Shown one piece after another: positions 62,158 through 64,000 of a DNA stretch of 64,000 bases. Source of the DNA: Leucobacter muris (GTDB lineage: Bacteria; Actinomycetota; Actinomycetes; Actinomycetales; Microbacteriaceae); the NCBI RefSeq assembly GCF_004028235.1, contig NZ_CP035037.1, forward strand, positions 992,001-1,056,000. Direction: 5' to 3'. How positions within the stretch are numbered: position 1 is the stretch's first letter; each line of letters begins with the position of its first letter. The position numbers and the translations under genes are program-made. The notes under the pieces are model-generated. The model did not search any database and was not told the origin of the DNA. It saw nothing but the letters and a program-made list of their open reading frames with translations.

Positions 62158-63589
62158 ATGATCACGCAGCGCCTGACAGCGCGCCGCCTCCAAGAGCTGC
62201 TCGGCGCATGGCGCGGTGACGGCCACAGCTACCGCGAACTGAGCGAGAGCATCGGGATCCTCGTGCGCGACGGGCGCCTGCCCCCCCGCGTCGGTGCTGC
62301 CCGCCGAGCGCCCGCTCGCCGAGCAGCTCGGGGTGAGCCGCACCACCGTCGCCTCCGCCTACGAAGACCTGCGCGAGCGCGGCGTCGTCGAATCGCGGCG
62401 CGGATCGGGCACCGTGGTGCGCACCCGCCGCGGGGACCGCGCGCCCTGGGAGTCCGGCGCCACCGAGGAGATCGCCCTCACCCGCGCCTCGCCGGGCCCC
62501 TGGACGCGGCTGCCCGAGCTCGGCAGGCAGGCGCTCGACGAGCACCCCGACGCCTTCCTGCTCGACGGCTTCGACACCATCGGGCACCCTGCGCTGCGCG
62601 CCGCGATCGCCGAACGCTACACGCTGCGCGGCCTGCCCACCGACCCCGACCAGATCATGGTGACGCTCGGCGCCCAGCACGCGATCTTCCTCATCGCGCG
62701 CACTCTCCTACGACGCGGCGACCGCGCCGTCGTCGAGTCGCCCAGCTACCCGCACGCCCGTGAGGCGCTCGCCGCTGCGGGCGGTCTCGTCGCCGAGATC
62801 CCCGTGGGCCCCCGCGGCCACGACGCCGAGAGCATCGTCGAGATCGCGCGCCGCACCGCGGCCCGCCTCGCCTACCTGATCCCGGACCACCACAACCCGA
62901 CCGGCCTCAGCATGCCGCCCGAACTGCGCGAGCGCCTCATCGAGGAGCTCGCAGGCCACGGCACCCACCTCGTCGTCGACGAGACGACCGCGGAGCTCGT
63001 GCTCGGAGCTCCGAGACCCGTGCTGCCGTTCGCGGCCTCGGCCGCGCACCCGCATCACCGCGACGCGATCCTCACGGTCGGCTCGCTGGGCAAGACCGTC
63101 TGGGGCGGGCTGCGCGTGGGGTGGATCCGCGCCGCCCCCGACCTCATCGGACGACTCGAGGCCGCCCGCGTGGTCGGCGATCTCGGCACCGGCACCTGGT
63201 CGCAGGTGCTGGGCGCTCTGGCCCTCGAGCGCTACGACGAGGTGCTCGCCGATCGCTCCCGCGAGATCACCGCCGGGCACCGGGCCCTCATCGGCGCACT
63301 GCGCCGGCACCTGCCGGAGTGGCGGGTCTCACCGGCCACCGGCGGCGTCAGCGTCTGGGCCGACCTGGGGGAGGCGCGCAGCACGCGGCTGAGCCGCGAG
63401 GCCGCCCGCCTCGGACTGCGCATCCCGCCCGGCCCCCAGTTCGGCAGCCCCGGCGTGTTCGAGCGCTTCCTCCGGCTGCCGTTCGCGGCCCCCGGCGTCG
63501 ACTTCGAACGCGCCGTCGAGGTGCTGCGGCGAGCCCGGGACGGCGACGGCGCCGCGATTCCGGCGCCCCTGCGCGCCGAACTGGTCTGA
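62158..63589 (+). pseudogene. MocR-type PLP-dependent transcriptional regulator, frameshifted
   Basis: GntR winged helix fused to a fold-I aminotransferase domain (MocR/GabR family). Frame 1 gives TARRLQELLGAWRGDGHSYR and GILVRDGRLPP to about 62280; the next frame continues SVLPAERPLAEQLGVSRTTV to the end, with PDHHNPTGL and the PLP-Lys in GSLGKTVWGGLRVGW. A run of seven C at 62281-62287 has one C too many; six would restore about 476 residues. TACAGT (62146-62151) ends 6 nt before the ATG. Likely controls the divergent yczE-like gene. Confidence 0.87.
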
Positions 63590-63644
63590 GAGGCGCCCCA
63601 TGACCGCCCCTCGGCGGGCCCGCGGGTGGGTAAGCTAGGGGATC

Positions 63645-64000
63645 ATGCTCGACCTAGACTTCAGCGCCCGCATCCGCGCACTCCGCGCCACCTACGCCGA
63701 CATCGCGGCGGTCACCGACCTGCCGCGGCTCGAGCAGGAGATCGTCGAACTGGAGCAGCAGGCCGCCGCCCCCGACCTGTGGGACGACCCCGCGGCCGCG
63801 CAGAAGGTCACCAGCGGGCTGTCGCACCGGCAGGCGCAGGTGCGCAAGCTGCGCGGCGTGGAGAACCGGCTCGACGACCTCGAGGTGCTGATCGAACTCG
63901 CGCAGGAGGCCGACGACGCCGATTCGGCGCAGGAGGCCGCCGACGAGCTCGCCGCCCTCGAGAAGCTCGTGCAGGACCTCGAAGTGCAGACGATGCTGTC
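63645..64000 (+). CDS. prfB: Peptide chain release factor 2, 5' part
   Basis: First 118 residues of RF2, running off the window end. The N-terminal helical domain is recognisable: MLDLDFSARIRALRATYADI, then LPRLEQEIVELEQQAAAPDL, WDDPAAAQKVTSGLSHRQAQ and the Asp/Glu-rich third helix. It reads in one frame without the CUUUGA-type programmed frameshift of many other bacteria. TAAGCT (63631-63636) lies 8 nt before the ATG, so a short or absent leader is likely. Confidence 0.9.
   Translation, partial: MLDLDFSARIRALRATYADIAAVTDLPRLEQEIVELEQQAAAPDLWDDPAAAQKVTSGLSHRQAQVRKLRGVENRLDDLEVLIELAQEADDADSAQEAADELAALEKLVQDLEVQTML

Noticed and set aside
63645-64000. Programmed +1 frameshift in prfB
   Set aside because: The first 118 codons read in one frame without an in-frame UGA, as is usual in actinobacteria.

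Overview
The window is GC-rich (about 70%) chromosomal DNA from an actinobacterium. The rplY-pth-mfd-mazG and eno-ftsB-DUF501 gene orders, a GTP-type PEP carboxykinase beside a RamB-like regulator, a bldA-type UAA tRNA and sortase-type surface proteins all fit this. Leucobacter or another Microbacteriaceae genus is my inference; no rRNA or other decisive marker is present. Coding density is high, and most other-frame reading frames are GC-driven shadows of real genes.

Layout. (1) 0.3-11.6 kb: one long co-directional operon with a series of 4-nt start/stop overlaps. It encodes an aldo/keto reductase, an M20 amidohydrolase, a complete peptide/nickel-type ABC importer (two permeases, fused double ATPase, lipoprotein), two luciferase-like flavin monooxygenases, a DUF1684 protein and an NAD(P)H:FMN reductase. 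It looks like uptake plus oxidative and hydrolytic breakdown of one unknown organic compound. (2) 11.7-26.3 kb: housekeeping genes rplY/ctc, pth, mfd, mazG, hisS, eno, ftsB-like, DUF501 and NADH dehydrogenase II, interrupted by a minus-strand membrane protein/GntR pair with a clear operator. (3) 26.3-35.6 kb: RamB-like regulator divergent from pckG, TspO, small proteins, an SDR, a class I-shaped tRNA with anticodon UAA, and a PLP enzyme/FAD lactone oxidase pair. (4) 35.8-48.4 kb: cell-surface and envelope genes (CshA-repeat LARTG protein, LemA, HtpX, MFS exporter), aspartase, FAH-family hydrolase, FKBP, a SpaA/SpaH-type pilin gene bracketed by two copies of a long palindrome, and a purine permease. 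(5) 48.4-61.4 kb: a polyamine/amine region with an orphan PotD paralogue, inositol monophosphatase, AmtB, rpsO, class III aminotransferase, Lrp regulator, potDABC and an APC permease. (6) 61.4-64 kb: a YczE-like membrane protein divergent from a MocR regulator, and the start of prfB.

Two window-wide patterns stand out. At least ten genes have a TANNNT -10 hexamer exactly 6 nt before their start codon, indicating leaderless mRNAs and fixing several starts. Five genes are broken by single-base indels, several in short homopolymers and all otherwise intact, which points to residual sequencing errors or very recent mutations.
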